Assembly: GCA_963764805.1 (NCBI GenBank)
Contig: CAVXUB010000003.1
Coordinates: forward strand, 558,001-622,000
DNA length: 64,000 bases
Source: CAVXUB01 sp963764805
Lineage (GTDB): Bacteria; Actinomycetota; Acidimicrobiia; Acidimicrobiales; Bog-793
Reading direction: 5' to 3'
Below the pieces are notes generated by a model. It made no database searches. It was given only the letters and a program-made list of their open reading frames with translations, and had not been told where the DNA came from. Each line of letters begins with the position of its first letter. Positions within the stretch are counted from its first letter, which is position 1. A program made the position numbers and the translations under genes. This document shows, one piece after another, positions 16,216 to 24,466 of the stretch.

Positions 16216-16971
16216 GTGAACGAGTTCGACGATCTAGCCGAGAACTACGACCGAACCCGGGGCGGGGAGAGCCGGGGCGAGGAGTACGCCGCAGAGCTCG
16301 ACGCACTGATGCCCCCGGGTGAAGGTCCGATCCTCGAGATCGGCGTCGGCACTGGCGTCGTTGCTCTCGGGCTTGCCCGGCGTGGGAGGCAGGTCATAGG
16401 TCTCGACATCTCGATGCCGATGATCAGGCGAGCACACGAGCGCCTCGGCGGCAGGGTGTTCCTGTCGGACGCCACCCGGCTGGCTCTGGCGGACGAATCC
16501 GTCGCACACGCCGTCTCGGTGTGGGTGGTGCACGCGGTCGCCGATCCGATCCGCTTGTTCGAGGAGGCCGCCAGGGTCATCCGGCCCGGCGGCAGGTATC
16601 TGGTGGCGACCACTCAGCGAGCTGCGCCGGATGACAGGCAGGGGATGATCCTGGAGGAGCTGACGGCCCGCGTCGACGAGGCCCGCCGGGCCCCTCGCCC
16701 GCGGCGGGTGAGCGGGGAGGAGGCGGGGGAATGGGCGAGGGGGGTTGGTTTCGAGGTGACACACCTCGAGAGGGCCCGGACGTGGTTCTCCCGGCCGGCC
16801 GAGGAGATCGAGGCGATCCGCCTACGGCAGTGGCCGGCCATGCGAGAGCTCGACGACGCGTCGCTCGAGGCGGTGACCCGCCCTTCGCTCGCAGCCCTCG
16901 CTGATCTTCCTGACGAGCCGACCCTGCGCAGGGCGATCGTCGACCTGCTCGTGCTGGAGCGCCCCGCCTGA
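16216..16971 (+). CDS. Class I SAM-dependent methyltransferase
   Basis: A 251-residue Rossmann methyltransferase beginning MNEFDDLAENYDRTRGG, the usual first helix of the UbiE/Methyltransf_11 group. SAM-binding motif I is ILEIGVGTGVVALGLARRG (~37-55); motif II is VIGLDISMPMIRRAHERL and motif III is near FLSDATRLALADESV. The GTG at 16216 is chosen because the open frame further upstream is Arg/Ser-rich and runs through the operator at 16099. The acceptor is unknown; a small molecule is likely. It is followed 56 bp later by an ArsR-like regulator and then a P450-like gene, a set that suggests modification of one metabolite. Confidence 0.85.
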   Translation: MNEFDDLAENYDRTRGGESRGEEYAAELDALMPPGEGPILEIGVGTGVVALGLARRGRQVIGLDISMPMIRRAHERLGGRVFLSDATRLALADESVAHAVSVWVVHAVADPIRLFEEAARVIRPGGRYLVATTQRAAPDDRQGMILEELTARVDEARRAPRPRRVSGEEAGEWARGVGFEVTHLERARTWFSRPAEEIEAIRLRQWPAMRELDDASLEAVTRPSLAALADLPDEPTLRRAIVDLLVLERPA

Positions 16972-17027
16972 AGACACCGCAGAACATTTCGGTGCCCACC
17001 GACATACCTCCGGGCCACAATGAACCC

Positions 17028-17708
17028 ATGGAGGGAACCGGCGAGGCCAACGTCGCCAAGGTCGCCCGCTTGTTCGGCGACGAGACGCGGGCCTCGATGT
17101 GCATGGCGCTGCTCGACGGGCGCTACCTGACCGCCGGCGAGCTTGCCCGTGCGGCCCGGGTCGCGCCCTCGACCGCCAGCGAGCAGCTGTCGCAGCTCGT
17201 CGCCGGCGGGATCCTGCAGATGGCGGTGCAAGGACGTCGTCGCTACTTCACCCTCGCCGATCCAGAGGTTGCCGCCGCCCTCGAGGCGCTTGCGGTCGTA
17301 GCCCCCCGGCGCCAGGTGCGCTCGCTCGGTCAGGACCTCGCCTCCAAGGCACTGCAGGCCGGTCGCACCTGTTACGACCACCTGGCGGGGCGGCTCGGGA
17401 TCTCGGTCACCGAGGCGCTCATCGAGCGCGGCGTGATCACCGATTCCTACGGTCTGGGAGACCTCTCACCGCTCGAGTCGTTGCAGCTGGACGTGCACCA
17501 TTCCGCCCGGAGGCTGGCAGTCCGGCCGTGCCTTGACTGGACGGAGCGCCGCCACCACGCCGCCGGAGCGATGCCCGCCGCCCTCACCAGGCGCTTGTTC
17601 GAGCTGGGGTGGTTGGAGCGGACCTGCCACCCGCGCGCCGCCCGCATGACGCACGCCGGCTCCGAACGGCTGGGCGACCTGCTCGGCATGCCTCTCCAGC
17701 TCGCATGA
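17028..17708 (+). CDS. ArsR-like winged-helix regulator with a C-terminal extension
   Basis: A 226-residue protein. Residues ~8-75 form an ArsR-type winged helix: VAKVARLFGDETRASMCMAL, LTAGELARAARVAPSTASEQ, LSQLVAGGIL and the wing VQGRRRYFTLAD. The remaining ~140 residues form a helical effector or dimerisation region with conserved-looking pieces CYDHLAGRLGISVTEALIERG and PCLDWTERRHHAAGAMPAAL. That final pattern (C-DWTERR-H--G) recurs in a known group of long ArsR-like regulators and contains potential metal or haem ligands. A GTG at 16992 is an alternative start. The stop overlaps the P450-like ATG by 4 bp. Confidence 0.75.
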   Translation: MEGTGEANVAKVARLFGDETRASMCMALLDGRYLTAGELARAARVAPSTASEQLSQLVAGGILQMAVQGRRRYFTLADPEVAAALEALAVVAPRRQVRSLGQDLASKALQAGRTCYDHLAGRLGISVTEALIERGVITDSYGLGDLSPLESLQLDVHHSARRLAVRPCLDWTERRHHAAGAMPAALTRRLFELGWLERTCHPRAARMTHAGSERLGDLLGMPLQLA

Positions 17709-18680
17709 CCCCCACGCCTGAGATCCACCGGATCACGACCTACGACGGGGTCTGCCGCGCCCTCGGCGACGATCGCCTCGTGGTTGGCGGACCGGGGCCG
17801 TCGGGATCGGAGGGGACGGTGAGGTGGCTGCGGGGGATGGTGTCGCGTTTCGCGGAGGGGTTGGAGCACGAGGAGCGCCTGGTGGTCATCCGCGCACAGC
17901 TCGATCGGCTCGCGCCCGCCGCCCTCCTCAGCGAGGCGCATGACCGCTCCGCACGCCTGCTGGCGGGCGCCGGGCAGCCGGGCGACGAAGTCGACGTGAT
18001 GAGACTCCTTGCACGGCCGGTGCCGCTGGCAAGCCTTGCCGGCGCCCTCGGGCTCGAGACTCCTGAGCGAGTTGCCTCCCTTGCGATGGAGCTCGCGCCC
18101 GGGTACTTCCCCGGCTCGCCGCCCGAGGCCGAGAAGGCGGCAGACGAGGCGCTTCCCGCCCTCACAGAGCTCTGCGGCGGCCCGGGCGATCTCGGTGTGG
18201 CGCGGATCACACTGCTCATCCAGACCTGTGACGCCACCGCCGCTCTGATCGGCACGGCTATCGAACTGCTCGTGGCAGGCGTCGCCGACAACGGCTTGCC
18301 CACCGAGGATGTCCTTCTGGAGGTGCTTCGGCACACGCCGCCCCTGCGGGCCATCAAACGGGTGGTTCGGGCGCCCATCACATCTGCTGGTGTCGAGCTG
18401 CTGCCAGGCGACGAAGTTCTCTGCGATCTCGAGGGGGCGAACCGGGACGAGGCGGTCTTCCAGCTACCGGAGCTCTTCCAGGCGGGCCGCCAGAGCGCCC
18501 CCAGCCTGACATTTGGGGCGGGGCGCCGGCCCTGCCCTGGGAGCGCGGCACGCGGTGGCGCTCGCGGCGGGCGTGGTCGAAGCTGTTCGCAGAGCCTGTG
18601 AGCTGCGCTCCGAGTCCAACATCCGGCCAGCTCAGGGGGCTCTCCGCCTCCCGCCGGAGATCCTGCTGCCACTCCGCTAA
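17705..18680 (+). pseudogene. Short cytochrome P450-like protein, frameshifted near its C-terminus
   Basis: The haem-binding loop LTFGAGRRPCPG is intact (Phe270, ligand Cys277), and the K-helix ExxR is present in LLEVLRH. The I-helix region, QTCDATAALIG, lacks the usual A/G-G-x-D/E-T signature. Total length would be ~325 residues, about 80 fewer than a normal P450, with the shortage at the N-terminus. After CPGS the frame shifts near 18547: removing one G restores HAVALAAGVVEAVRRACELR, ending in PPEILLPLR and a TAA at 18678-18680, which is a normal P450 end. It overlaps the ArsR-like gene (ATGA). It probably oxidises or modifies the compound handled by the methyltransferase. Confidence 0.7.
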
Positions 18681-18800
18681 GTGGCGACCACGGCCCTTCC
18701 CCGCACGCCTTCCGCACGCCGACCGCACGCCGTCGGGACGACGGCGAGAAATTCTTGTATCAGGGAGCGGTCAGCGTGCTCTGTATAGGCGAGTTGGGGT

Positions 18801-21032
18801 GTGTTCGGCGCGCCATCGAGCGAGGAGACGGGAGCGACGGAGCAGATCCGGGGGCCGGACCGGCGAGGAACCCGATCTCGGCGCCGCGCCGCTGGATCGA
18901 GGCAGCTGCCTCGCACCGGCAAGATCGCCGTCCGGCTCATGGCGGCCGGGATCGCCCTCGTGCTGGCTCTGGTGGCCACGCTCGGCACGGCACAGGTCCT
19001 CGACGCCAGGAGCACGAATCGCACCCTCATCCTCTCGGGTGAGCAGAACGCAGCTCATCTGGCGAGCGCCGCCCTCGCAAGCGCGCTCTCCAGCCGGCTC
19101 GATCTGGTCAGCAATCTTGCCGGTCAGCCCCAGCTGGCCCCCTACTTCTCGGGAGCCGACGAGGCGAAGTTGTCGCAGCTGACGTCCGTGCTGCACCTGC
19201 TGTACCCGGGCTTCGCCAGCTTCTTCGCGCTGTCCGCCAGCGGCAGGGTGCTGGCCCGCTGGCCCTCCGACCCTTCGCTCATCGGTCAGGACATCGCCAG
19301 CAGCAACCTGTTCCGGGGGGTGACCAGGACGGGCAAGCCCTACCTATCGGTGGCTCAACAACAGACCGCGCCTCCCGAAGAGTTCGTGGTGGATCTCGCC
19401 GCCCCGGTCATGGGCAGCGCCCCGGTCGCAGGGGCCGGCGCCGGCACCGGCCCCACAGGCACCACCACCCCCACCGCCACCCCAACCGCAGGCTCCACCC
19501 CAGGCAAGACCCTGGGCTTCCTCGGCGCCACGCTCTCATTGAAGACGCTGGGGACGCTCGTCGGCGGCACATCACTGCTCTCGGGCGGCGAGATGCTGAT
19601 CTTCGACCAGGCCGGCGATCTGGTGACCGGCCCCGCTGCCGGCGCCGGGCACAGCTACGCCCACGACGCATTTGTCAGTCAGGCCCTCCGCGGGACGAGC
19701 GGCTCGGGGGAGGGAGACGTCCCGTCCCTCACCGGCGAGCGCCTCGTCGGTTACGCCGCCGTCCCGTCCACCGGCTGGGCTGTCGTTGTCGAGCACCCCG
19801 TGGCCGAGCTGCAGAACCCTGTCGATGCGCTGACCGAGCGCCTCATCGCCATCGGGCTGATCGTGCTGGCTCTCGCCGTCGGCACCGCAGTTGTGGTTGG
19901 CCGCCTCGTCAGGCAGCTCGGGCGCGAGCACGAACGTGCGGGCGCCGTCTGGACGAGCGTCGGCGAGGGCGTCGCCCTGATCGGCCCGGACGGGCGCGTC
20001 CTCGGCATGAACCCTGCCCTGGCAACGCTGACAGGGCGCGACGGGACGGCGATGACGGGTCGGCACTGCACCGAGGTCATCCCCCTCTACGACGCCCACG
20101 GCCGGGCGCTCGAGTGGGGCGAAGGGATGATCAGCAAGGCGGCGGGGGAGCGGCGGGTGGTGGCCAGCAGTGGTTACGACCTCTACCTCGGCGCTGCCGG
20201 AGGTCGCCGTATCCCGATCGCCGTCACCGCCGCCCCCCTGCTCGTCGGGGACGAGCTGGAGGGTTCGGTGGCCGTCATCCGGGACATCTCGCACGAGCGG
20301 GAGGTCGACCAGCTCAAGTCCTCGCTCGTGTCGACCGTCTCGCACGAGCTCCGCACGCCCCTGACGATGATCCAGGGCTTCTCCGAGCTGTTGCTCGCCG
20401 ACGGGCTCGATCATGCGCAGTCAAACGAGTCGATCGCCCAGATCCACTCGTCGGCGCGTCGTCTCGGCAGGTTGATCGACGATCTGCTGTCGGTCTCGCG
20501 CATCGAGTCGGGCAGGCTGAACGTGGACCTCGCGCCGGTCGAGATCGGGGATGTCGCCTCTGAGGTGCGGGCGAGTTTCGCCAACCAGGGTCTGGCGCGC
20601 TTGACGGTGACGGTCGACCCGGCCCTCGGCCCGCTGCTGGCCGACCGCGACAAGGTGGTGCAGATCGTCACCAACCTCGTCTCCAACGCCCTCAAATACT
20701 CCGGGCCGCAAGCGCCCGTCCGTCTCCTGGCGAGGCTGGTGGGCGACCATGCCGAAATCTCGGTGATCGACGAGGGGATCGGGATGAGCGAGGCCGAGGC
20801 CGAGCGCGTCTTCGAGAAGTTCGTCCGCGCCGACAACGCGCACGTGCGCCGGGTGAGCGGCAGCGGGCTCGGTCTCTACATCGCCAGGAGCCTGGTCGAG
20901 CTGCACCACGGCCAGTTGTGGGTGCGGAGCGAGGTCGGGAGCGGCAGCACGTTCACGTTCTCCTTGCCACTGGCCGAGGGCGACGAGGCGCTGGCTGCAA
21001 GCCCGCCGACGGGCGCCGGGATCGTGAGCTGA
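18801..21032 (+). CDS. Membrane sensor histidine kinase (Cache-like sensor, PAS, HisKA, HATPase)
   Basis: 743 residues from a GTG start. An Arg-rich cytoplasmic start is followed by TM1 (~43-66), an extracellular Cache-like sensor (~70-345) interrupted by a Thr/Pro/Ala-rich insert near 215-235, and TM2 (~349-369). A PAS domain (~380-500) contains GEGVALIGPDGRVLGMN. HisKA has the phospho-accepting His in VSHELRTPL (~515). The HATPase domain carries the N-box NLVSNALKYS (~625), DEGIGM (~655) and GSGLGLYIARSL (~690). The cognate receivers follow directly: the first starts 1 bp after this stop. The signal is probably an extracellular small molecule. Start choice is uncertain because the leader shows no good ribosome-binding site. 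Confidence 0.9.
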   Translation: MFGAPSSEETGATEQIRGPDRRGTRSRRRAAGSRQLPRTGKIAVRLMAAGIALVLALVATLGTAQVLDARSTNRTLILSGEQNAAHLASAALASALSSRLDLVSNLAGQPQLAPYFSGADEAKLSQLTSVLHLLYPGFASFFALSASGRVLARWPSDPSLIGQDIASSNLFRGVTRTGKPYLSVAQQQTAPPEEFVVDLAAPVMGSAPVAGAGAGTGPTGTTTPTATPTAGSTPGKTLGFLGATLSLKTLGTLVGGTSLLSGGEMLIFDQAGDLVTGPAAGAGHSYAHDAFVSQALRGTSGSGEGDVPSLTGERLVGYAAVPSTGWAVVVEHPVAELQNPVDALTERLIAIGLIVLALAVGTAVVVGRLVRQLGREHERAGAVWTSVGEGVALIGPDGRVLGMNPALATLTGRDGTAMTGRHCTEVIPLYDAHGRALEWGEGMISKAAGERRVVASSGYDLYLGAAGGRRIPIAVTAAPLLVGDELEGSVAVIRDISHEREVDQLKSSLVSTVSHELRTPLTMIQGFSELLLADGLDHAQSNESIAQIHSSARRLGRLIDDLLSVSRIESGRLNVDLAPVEIGDVASEVRASFANQGLARLTVTVDPALGPLLADRDKVVQIVTNLVSNALKYSGPQAPVRLLARLVGDHAEISVIDEGIGMSEAEAERVFEKFVRADNAHVRRVSGSGLGLYIARSLVELHHGQLWVRSEVGSGSTFTFSLPLAEGDEALAASPPTGAGIVS

Positions 21033-21033
21033 G

Positions 21034-21414
21034 ATGAGCGCCGGCAAGAAGCTGATGGTGGTGGACGACGAGGACGGGATCAGGTCACTGGTGCGGCTCA
21101 CGCTCGACTCAGGTGGCTACGAGATCATCGAGGCCTGCAGGGGAAGCGACGCCGTCGCGCTGGCCCACCAGCATCACCCCGATCTTCTCCTCCTCGACGT
21201 GATGCTTCCCGACTGCTCGGGCCTCGATGTCTGCCGGCAGTTGAGGAACGACCCCTCGATGGCGTCGACGACGATCGTGATGCTCACCGCCCGCGCCCAG
21301 ACGCAGGACCTCGGAGACGCCGAGGAGGCCGGGGCGGACGGATACCTGACCAAGCCCTTCTCACCGATGGCGCTGCGAGCAGATGTGGCGGCGATGCTCG
21401 GTGGGGGCGGATGA
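21034..21414 (+). CDS. Stand-alone response regulator receiver (CheY-like)
   Basis: 126 residues that are all receiver domain. The acidic pocket is VVDDED (~11-16), the phospho-acceptor Asp is in LLLLDVMLPD (~55), a Thr is in VMLTAR and the conserved Lys is in YLTKPF. There is no output domain. It lies between the sensor kinase (1-bp gap) and a second receiver, so it is the likely direct phosphorylation target. It probably acts through protein contacts or as a phosphorelay intermediate. Confidence 0.9.
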   Translation: MSAGKKLMVVDDEDGIRSLVRLTLDSGGYEIIEACRGSDAVALAHQHHPDLLLLDVMLPDCSGLDVCRQLRNDPSMASTTIVMLTARAQTQDLGDAEEAGADGYLTKPFSPMALRADVAAMLGGGG

Positions 21415-21427
21415 GCGAGGCGTCCAG

Positions 21428-21790
21428 ATGACCAGGAAGGTGCTGCTGATCGACGACCTCGACGAGATCGTGCCACTTGTCTCGATGTGCCTCCGGCCGC
21501 TGGGGGTGGAGGTGCTGCACGCCCGCAACCTCGGGGATGCACTGGCACTCGGACGCTCGGGCGAGATCGGGTTGGTACTGCTCGACCTTGCGCTGGGAGC
21601 CGAGGACGGGCTGCAGATCCTGCCTGCCGTTCGGGAGGCCGAGGGCCTGGAGGGGCTGCCGGTAGTGGTCCTGACGGCCCATCACAGCAGGAAGAAGCAG
21701 GCGTTCGAGGCGGGGGCCGAGTGCTTCATCGAGAGACCCTTCGGCGCCGCCGAGCTGCAGGGGACGGTGGACCTCCACCTGGTGAGGTGA
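21428..21790 (+). CDS. Second stand-alone response regulator receiver
   Basis: 120 residues from the ATG at 21428. Receiver landmarks are LLIDDLDEI, the phospho-Asp in LVLLDLAL (~51), VVVLTAH and a final FIERPFGA. In that last motif the usual Lys before Pro is replaced by Arg, which may weaken activation or alter phosphotransfer. It lacks an output domain. It follows the first receiver by 13 bp, so the kinase has two receiver partners in one operon, possibly one effector and one phosphate sink. Confidence 0.85.
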   Translation: MTRKVLLIDDLDEIVPLVSMCLRPLGVEVLHARNLGDALALGRSGEIGLVLLDLALGAEDGLQILPAVREAEGLEGLPVVVLTAHHSRKKQAFEAGAECFIERPFGAAELQGTVDLHLVR

Positions 21791-21800
21791 GCAGCGACGG

Positions 21801-22805
21801 TCAGCCGAGCAGCTTCTGCCAGGCGATGCCGTTGCCCGCCAGCCGGTAGCCGAGCGCCTCGTTGACGGCGATCATCGGCCCGTTCTCCACAGCGTTTTCC
21901 GTATAGACCCGCTCCGTGGCGGGGGAGTGGGCCGCCAGCTGCCTGAGGTTGGCGATCTTCAGCAGCATCCCCAACCGGTGGCCGCGGTGCTCGTGCAGCA
22001 CGATCGTGTCGCCGTGGTATGCGGTGCGGACGTCGAGACGGGGCAGGGACATCTCGCTGAAGCCGACCAGGGCCCCAGTGGAGCGCTCCACTGCGCCCGT
22101 AGCGACGAGGTCGCGGTTCATCGCCTCGGCGATCTGCTCATCGCGCCGGACCCGCGCCTCGTCCCACACCTCCTCCTCGTATGCGAGATCCCCCTTCGGC
22201 GCGTCCGTCGACATGGCCCTCGCCACCGCCGCCCTTCCCTCTACCAGCTCGGCCGGGCACGGCCCGATCCAGGCCCGGATCTCGTAGTCCCGGCCGTATG
22301 GCAGGCAATCACGCTCCAGGTCGTCGAGCGCGGCGAGCGAGTCCAGCCGCAGCAGCCGGCGCGCATCCATCCGTGCCGGCTCGTAGCCGGCAGCCTTCGC
22401 GAAACGCTGCGGTCGCGTCTCGCTACCCGCACCCACCGGCTCGTCGGTTCTTCCCATCAGGGTCGTCCGCCCGTCGCGGCGGGCGACGTCCTCCCCGTAG
22501 CGAGCCAGTGTCCGTCCGGCGCCCCTGCCCTCGTCTGCCGGCGCGACCGACACCCAGAGGTAAGCGAGGTGGAGGTTGTCGCTCCTCGGGAAGCTCACGT
22601 CCAACGAGCCGAGCACACGTCCGTCCTCGGCACGTGCCACCGCCAGCAGCGCCGTGAAGTCGTGCTGCTCCCTGTAGATGGCGCGCAGCTCGTGCTCCGC
22701 CCAGCCTGGCTCTTCCGGCCATTGGCCCTTCTCGGCAGCGTGGACCGGCACGAACCACTGCGAGAAGGCTTCGTCGTCGAACGGATCGATGACGTCGATG
22801 ATCAT
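21801..22805 (-). CDS. Tandem GNAT-family N-acetyltransferase
   Basis: 334 residues with two GNAT folds. The first (~1-160) shows VSVAPADEGRGAGRTLARYG as the acetyl-CoA loop. The second (~175-330) shows TIVLHEHRGHRLGMLLKIANL, followed by RVYTENAVENGPMIAVNEALGY, which is the characteristic end of the second domain in MshD-like and related tandem acetyltransferases. Only the second pyrophosphate loop looks fully canonical, as in mycothiol synthase where one domain is catalytic. The acceptor is unknown; the position beside unrelated genes does not help. It converges on the receiver gene with a 10-bp gap. Confidence 0.85.
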   Translation of the reverse strand: MIIDVIDPFDDEAFSQWFVPVHAAEKGQWPEEPGWAEHELRAIYREQHDFTALLAVARAEDGRVLGSLDVSFPRSDNLHLAYLWVSVAPADEGRGAGRTLARYGEDVARRDGRTTLMGRTDEPVGAGSETRPQRFAKAAGYEPARMDARRLLRLDSLAALDDLERDCLPYGRDYEIRAWIGPCPAELVEGRAAVARAMSTDAPKGDLAYEEEVWDEARVRRDEQIAEAMNRDLVATGAVERSTGALVGFSEMSLPRLDVRTAYHGDTIVLHEHRGHRLGMLLKIANLRQLAAHSPATERVYTENAVENGPMIAVNEALGYRLAGNGIAWQKLLG

Positions 22806-22886
22806 GGAGGCATTCTCGCACCGTTCGGATGCGGCTCTTACGGTGTCGCCACCACCGCGCCGCCGGCCGGAACGACTCGTCCGCTA

Positions 22887-23540
22887 TCAGCCTTGCTGGG
22901 CGTCCCCCCGGCCGAGGATGCGATCAGCCTGCTGGCGTGGCACCCATGGATGGCCGCGCAGGTGCTCCCACACGGTCTGGATGCGCACGCTCCAAGGATG
23001 TCGAGCCCCCTTCGAGTGGCGATGGGAGGGAGAGCGCTTGCGCACCCAGCTGGCGCTCGGGAGATCGGCGCGGTCATCCCCGAGCGCGCTGTCGATCTCA
23101 GGAGCGAGCTTCGCCAGTGCCGCCAGGTCTTCGCCGAGCAGGTCCTCCATCTCGCCGATGTGGTTCACGAACGACTGCGACCGCACCAACGGGATCGGCT
23201 CGCTCCCTCGCGACTCCTCGTACAGCTTGTCGACGAGGTCGCGGATCCGTGCCGTTCGCTCGGTGAGGCTGGAAGCCAGCTGTCCCTGCCCCGCATCCTC
23301 GAGAGCAGCGCCGATGAAGTCCTCTGCTGCCACCAGCATCGATCCGTGCTCGACGAACAACTTGCCGATGATCCCGTGGTCCCAGGCCGCGATCACATGA
23401 TCTCGAGCCTCCTGGGGGTCGGTCTCCTCCCACTTGCGCATCAGCATCCGGAGCGCCGTCGACTCCTGGCAGAGCAGGTCGAGGGCGTCGCCGTTGGCCT
23501 CCCTGCCGGGGAAGACGCGGGTGTGACGTTCGGTCCGCAT
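22887..23540 (-). CDS. Helical protein, possibly hemerythrin (HHE)-like
   Basis: 217 residues, predicted mostly helical, no signal peptide. The segment DALDLLCQESTALRMLMRKWEET, followed by IAAWDHGIIGKLFVEHGSMLVAAEDF and FVNHIGEMEDLLGEDLAAL, has the helix lengths and His/Glu spacing of HHE-type four-helix bundles, but not every metal ligand can be matched. The C-terminal ~50 residues are basic and Trp-rich (VRKRSPSHRHSK, WEHLRGHPWVPRQQAD). It is transcribed away from the LigD-type polymerase gene with only 17 bp between the starts, so co-regulation is likely. The function call is tentative. Confidence 0.45.
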   Translation of the reverse strand: MRTERHTRVFPGREANGDALDLLCQESTALRMLMRKWEETDPQEARDHVIAAWDHGIIGKLFVEHGSMLVAAEDFIGAALEDAGQGQLASSLTERTARIRDLVDKLYEESRGSEPIPLVRSQSFVNHIGEMEDLLGEDLAALAKLAPEIDSALGDDRADLPSASWVRKRSPSHRHSKGARHPWSVRIQTVWEHLRGHPWVPRQQADRILGRGDAQQG

Positions 23541-23557
23541 GTGCTAGAGGTACCCAT

Positions 23558-24466
23558 GTGGCCTCGAGCGATACCACGCAAGTGACGGTCGAGGGCAGGG
23601 TGCTCAAGCTCTCCAACCTGTCCAAGATCCTCTATCCGGCGGCCGGCTTCACCAAGGGCGACGTGATCTCGTACTACACGAAGATCGCGCCCGTCCTGCT
23701 GCCACATCTCGCCGACCGGCCGGTGACGTTCGTGCGGTACCCCGACGGGGTCGACGGCCCCTCCTTCTTCGAGAAGCACGTCCGCAAGGGAGCGCCCTCC
23801 TGGCTGAGGACGATCAAGGTGCCCCGCACCCCCCGCGCCAAGCAGGGCGAGTACATCGAGCAGCCGGCGATCGACGATCTCGCGTCGCTCGTCTGGGCGG
23901 CCAACCTGGCGGCGCTCGAGCTTCACGTGCCGATGTGGCGGTCGACCCGCGATGGGCACTTCGGGCACTTCGACGCGATGGTCTTCGATCTCGACCCCGG
24001 GCCGCCGGCGGACATCGTGACCTGCTGCCGCGTGGCCTTGGTCTTGAGGGAGGAGCTGGACGCCAGGGATCTCGTCGCCTACCCGAAGACGAGCGGGTCG
24101 AAGGGGCTCCAGCTCTACGTTCCCCTCGAGCCGCCCCGAGCGGCGGACTCGGTGGGGCCTGTGGCCCTCGAGATCGCCCAGCGCGTCGAGGCGAAGCTTC
24201 CCGACCTGGTGGTCACGGTGATGGCGAAGGAGGTGCGGGCAGGCAAGGTGTTCATCGACTGGGGGCAGAACAACCCGGCCAAGACGACAGTGGCCCCGTA
24301 TTCATTGCGCGCCCGCCAGCGCCCGACAGCGTCGGCGCCGATCGCCTGGGATGAGCTGAGCGATTGCGAGTCGTCCGGCGAGCCGATCTCCTACGAGGCC
24401 GAGGAGGTGCTCGACCGTGTCGCCGCCTCCGGGGACCTGTTCGGCGCGCTGAACAGGGCTGGTTAG
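23558..24466 (+). CDS. LigD-type polymerase/primase domain protein (stand-alone)
   Basis: 302 residues forming one archaeo-eukaryotic-primase-like polymerase domain as in bacterial LigD. Motif I is FDLDPG with Asp144 and Asp146; motif II is KTSGSKGLQLYVP (177-189) and motif III has Asp234 in VFIDWGQNN. The N-terminus has the usual VTFVRYPDG and FFEKHVRKGAPSWL (template and 5'-phosphate contacts). Neither ligase nor 3'-phosphoesterase domain is attached, and no Ku gene is in the window. Free-standing polymerases of this type fill gaps in NHEJ or excision repair and can add ribonucleotides. The GTG start is 17 bp from the divergent gene's ATG. The stop overlaps the next gene tail to tail. Confidence 0.9.
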   Translation: MASSDTTQVTVEGRVLKLSNLSKILYPAAGFTKGDVISYYTKIAPVLLPHLADRPVTFVRYPDGVDGPSFFEKHVRKGAPSWLRTIKVPRTPRAKQGEYIEQPAIDDLASLVWAANLAALELHVPMWRSTRDGHFGHFDAMVFDLDPGPPADIVTCCRVALVLREELDARDLVAYPKTSGSKGLQLYVPLEPPRAADSVGPVALEIAQRVEAKLPDLVVTVMAKEVRAGKVFIDWGQNNPAKTTVAPYSLRARQRPTASAPIAWDELSDCESSGEPISYEAEEVLDRVAASGDLFGALNRAG

